A stretch of 64,000 nt of DNA from contig JAIKWS010000116.1 in NCBI GenBank assembly GCA_024684515.1, positions 1-64,000 on the forward strand, read 5' to 3'. The position numbers and the translations under genes were made by a program. Below the pieces are notes generated by a model. The model was given only the letters and a program-made list of their open reading frames with translations, did not search any database and was not told the origin of the DNA. Shown piece after piece: positions 62,013-64,000 of this stretch (the stretch's first letter is position 1; each line of letters begins with the position of its first letter). This DNA comes from Prevotella sp. (GTDB taxonomy: Bacteria > Bacteroidota > Bacteroidia > Bacteroidales > Bacteroidaceae).

Positions 62013-63041
62013 ATGCCAGAAACCAAAAATGTGACCTTCAACAGTATCATGCGCGATTTGCAGGCGGGCAAATATCAGCCCGTTTACTACCTGCATGGCG
62101 AAGAAGCGTACTATATCGACCTGATCAGTGACTATATTGCGGAGCATGCGTTGGCACCTGAGGAGCGGGATTTTAACCAGACTATTCTCTTTGGGTCGGA
62201 TGTCACAGCATCGCAAATAGCTGATATTGCCCGGCGCTATCCCATGATGGCAGCCCGACAGGTGGTCATCGTGAAGGAAGCGCAGAATATCAAGGACACG
62301 GAGGCCCTGGAGAAGTACTTCAAGCAGCCTCTGACTAGCACCGTGCTCGTGATTTGCCACAAGAACGGAAAGATTGATGGCCGAAAACGAGAGTACGTGA
62401 AGGCTATACAGAAGGCTGGCATCTTGTTCGAGAGCCAGAAGATGAAGGAACGAGACCTGCCACCCTTCATAGAAAGCTATCTCGCGGAGAGGCAGGCAAG
62501 TATCGACCCCAGAACGGCACAGGTCATTGCCGATGCCATTGGGGCAGACTTGAGCAGGTTGACCAGTGAGCTGGACAAGGTGCTTATTTCTTTGCCGCAA
62601 AACGATAGGAGAGTGACACCCCAGGTAGTGGAGGACCAGATTGGTGTAAGCAAGGACTATAATTCTTTTGAACTGCGAGATGCTATCGTAAATCGCAACA
62701 TTTACAAGGCAAACCAGATTATCAATTATCTTGACAAAAATCCGAAGTCTGGCGGACTATACAAAATTCTCCCGTTGCTCTATAATTATTTCCAGAATCT
62801 GCTGATTGCCTATTATGCGCCTCAGAGACAAAGCCAGGAGGGGGTAGCAGCATGGCTGGAACTGAAATCTCCCTGGGCTGCCAAAGAGTATATGATAGGT
62901 ATGAGAAACTATACAGGAAAGAAAGTGATGGGCATTCTGAGCAAGTTACGCGAGATAGATGCAAAAAGTAAGGGATTAGACAATCCAAACACCTCTCCTG
63001 GAGAGCTGATGAGGGAACTGATTTTTTACATTCTGCACTAA
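62013..63041 (+). CDS. holA: DNA polymerase III delta subunit
   Basis: HolA is the clamp-loader subunit that opens the sliding clamp. The 342-residue product matches the family: PVYYLHGEEAYYIDLISDYI near 23-42, a degenerate AAA+ fold without a P-loop, KKAE-type helices near 90 (VVIVKEAQNIKD), LSRLTSELDKVLISL near 185 and a C-terminal helical collar ending LIFYILH. The start at 62013 is the first ATG giving the conserved region, 36 bases after the promoter box. A clear terminator follows. Confidence 0.93.
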   Translation: MPETKNVTFNSIMRDLQAGKYQPVYYLHGEEAYYIDLISDYIAEHALAPEERDFNQTILFGSDVTASQIADIARRYPMMAARQVVIVKEAQNIKDTEALEKYFKQPLTSTVLVICHKNGKIDGRKREYVKAIQKAGILFESQKMKERDLPPFIESYLAERQASIDPRTAQVIADAIGADLSRLTSELDKVLISLPQNDRRVTPQVVEDQIGVSKDYNSFELRDAIVNRNIYKANQIINYLDKNPKSGGLYKILPLLYNYFQNLLIAYYAPQRQSQEGVAAWLELKSPWAAKEYMIGMRNYTGKKVMGILSKLREIDAKSKGLDNPNTSPGELMRELIFYILH

Positions 63042-63077
63042 AAAATCCGTTTTTCTATCCGTTTTTCAGCTAGAATG

Positions 63078-63102
63078 AGCACTCGCCTGGAGTGCTTTTT
63101 TT
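63078..63102 (+). terminator. terminator of holA
   Basis: AGCACTC (63078-63084), loop GCCTG, GAGTGCT (63090-63096), then six more T. It lies 37 bases after the holA stop codon. Confidence 0.92.
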
Positions 63103-63758
63103 AGCCTCAAACGCCTATTAACACTAGCCTTTCGGATGATTTTACTCCTTCAAAACTTCGATATTTTCAGCCCTCAGGACAGGTCGCCGGGAATTTTTTA
63201 AAAATGATTTTTTTGCTGGTTTTTGTCAGCCCCAAATTCAGATTTAGCATTCGTTGACATTTCTAATTGTTAAGTTTGAAAATCCAAATCGTTGTTATGT
63301 GTTCACAAAAGTATAATTGTTAAGTTTTAAAATTTAAAATTGTAGGGAGATTCTAGATTTTAAATATTCACATTTTAAGTTCTTAATTCGGGATTTAAAA
63401 ATTCAAACTCTTAAATATACAGACGATTTGATGTGGTTATAATTTGTTGTTAATGAGTTAATTATATTCAAACACTAAAGAAAATTGCGGGGTGACACCG
63501 GGGGAATCGGGGGAAATACTGCATATTTTGCCAAATTTACATATTTAAATCTTCATACCTTGTTAAAAACCAACGTATTATAGTGATTTTATTGAATTTA
63601 TTGTTAGAGTTGTTTACATACATAAAATTAAACTCTACAAATTAATAGTCAAATTCCTGTATGAGCTCACTTCTAATTTACAAATATAAAATTATAAATT
63701 TAAACTTTGTTACCTTAAATTTTTCTTTGAAATTGTTGTGCATGTCATTTTTTTGTTT
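63103..63758. other. AT-rich gene-free spacer
   Basis: About 650 bases with very high A+T, especially 63240-63480 and 63540-63720, rich in TTAAATTT-like words, with scattered short direct and inverted repeats. No coding frame, RNA gene or DnaA-box cluster was recognised. Confidence 0.6.
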
Positions 63759-63766
63759 TACCTTTG
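63759..63766 (+). promoter_or_regulatory. promoter -7 box (TACCTTTG) of regulator gene
   Basis: A perfect box at the end of the AT-rich spacer, 52 bases before the XRE-type start codon. Confidence 0.7.
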
Positions 63767-63818
63767 TAAAATCAAAGAAATTTGCCCAGAAATGGCCATT
63801 TAATGATTAAACGCTAAT

Positions 63819-64000
63819 ATGAAGGATAGAATCAGACAGATCATGGAGTCTCAGCATATGACCCAACAAGTCTTCGCTGACTTTATTGGCACTACCCCAG
63901 CAACCCTGAGCGGTATCTTCAATGACCGCACTCGACCCACTATTAACATTGTGGAATCTATCAAAAAGAAAATTCCTGACATCAGTACAGATTGGCTTAT
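63819..64000 (+). CDS. XRE-type helix-turn-helix regulator (partial)
   Basis: The frame starts at ATG 63819 and runs off the window after 60 codons. It reads MKDRIRQIMESQHMTQQVFA and continues with an HTH pattern: GTTPATLSGIFNDRTRPTIN, then KIPDISTDWL. The helix-turn-helix spans about residues 13-45 (MTQQVFADFIG as the first helix, TPATLSGIF as recognition helix). Similar proteins in this phylum often have a long C-terminal coiled coil, which cannot be seen here. Confidence 0.85.
   Translation, partial: MKDRIRQIMESQHMTQQVFADFIGTTPATLSGIFNDRTRPTINIVESIKKKIPDISTDWL

Overview
This 64 kb window looks like chromosomal DNA of a Prevotella-type member of the Bacteroidota. The reasons are: the promoters that can be read have the Bacteroidota form TTTG-N19-21-TAnnTTTG; most starts lack a Shine-Dalgarno sequence; a DAHP synthase is fused to a C-terminal chorismate mutase; a secreted protein ends in a type IX-secretion-like tail; and there are HU-HIG, DUF2027-Smr and GxxExxY proteins and many secreted glycoside hydrolases. 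No rRNA, tRNA, CRISPR array or intact transposase gene was recognised.

Layout. 0.1-4.5 kb (minus): a run of PD40-repeat secreted protein, nucleoside phosphorylase, threonine aldolase and mnmE. 4.6-8.1 kb (minus): an NfnAB-like flavoprotein fusion, a DUF486 membrane protein and ttcA. 8.3-11.4 kb (minus): FHA protein, GH51 arabinofuranosidase and a secreted hypothetical protein. 11.5-17.1 kb (plus): the aromatic amino-acid operon pheA, aminotransferase, aroF-chorismate mutase, tyrA and EamA exporter. It is preceded by a complete transcription attenuator with a Tyr/Phe-rich leader peptide and is interrupted by a GxxExxY gene between mirrored 9-bp repeats. 17.6-20.5 kb (minus): a 907-residue surface protein with a 49-residue small protein behind it. 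21-23.3 kb (plus): a VTC / DUF4956 / DUF2490 operon. 23.3-26.4 kb: a GC-rich accessory patch with a Bro-N antirepressor-like gene, an elaborate interspersed repeat field and an HU-HIG DNA-binding protein.

26.7-44.5 kb holds GH53 galactanase, DUF2027-Smr, nadE, glucosaminidase, GH43, an ABC-F ATPase, an M13 peptidase, a SpoU-type rRNA/tRNA methyltransferase, ilvC, a histidine phosphatase, DUF308, udk, an EEP-family nuclease/phosphatase and dapA. 45.2-52.8 kb holds a PP2C phosphatase and the operon pheT, yebC, GH2 and TSCPD. 52.8-54.2 kb is a gene-free stretch with a large inverted repeat. 54.2-58.3 kb (minus) is cobUTS followed by a GH13 protein. 58.5-63.0 kb holds a secreted nuclease, a Nif3-like protein, a zinc-ribbon protein, an HsdR_N-domain protein and holA. 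After an AT-rich gap the window ends inside an XRE-type regulator gene.

Two themes stand out. First, the aromatic operon carries a textbook ribosome-mediated attenuator whose antiterminator and terminator pairings can be read base by base. Second, the intergenic spaces are unusually rich in unrelated short tandem repeats, several with a period of 11 or 22 bp, together with inverted-repeat elements. Functions are assigned from motifs read by eye; no database search was possible.
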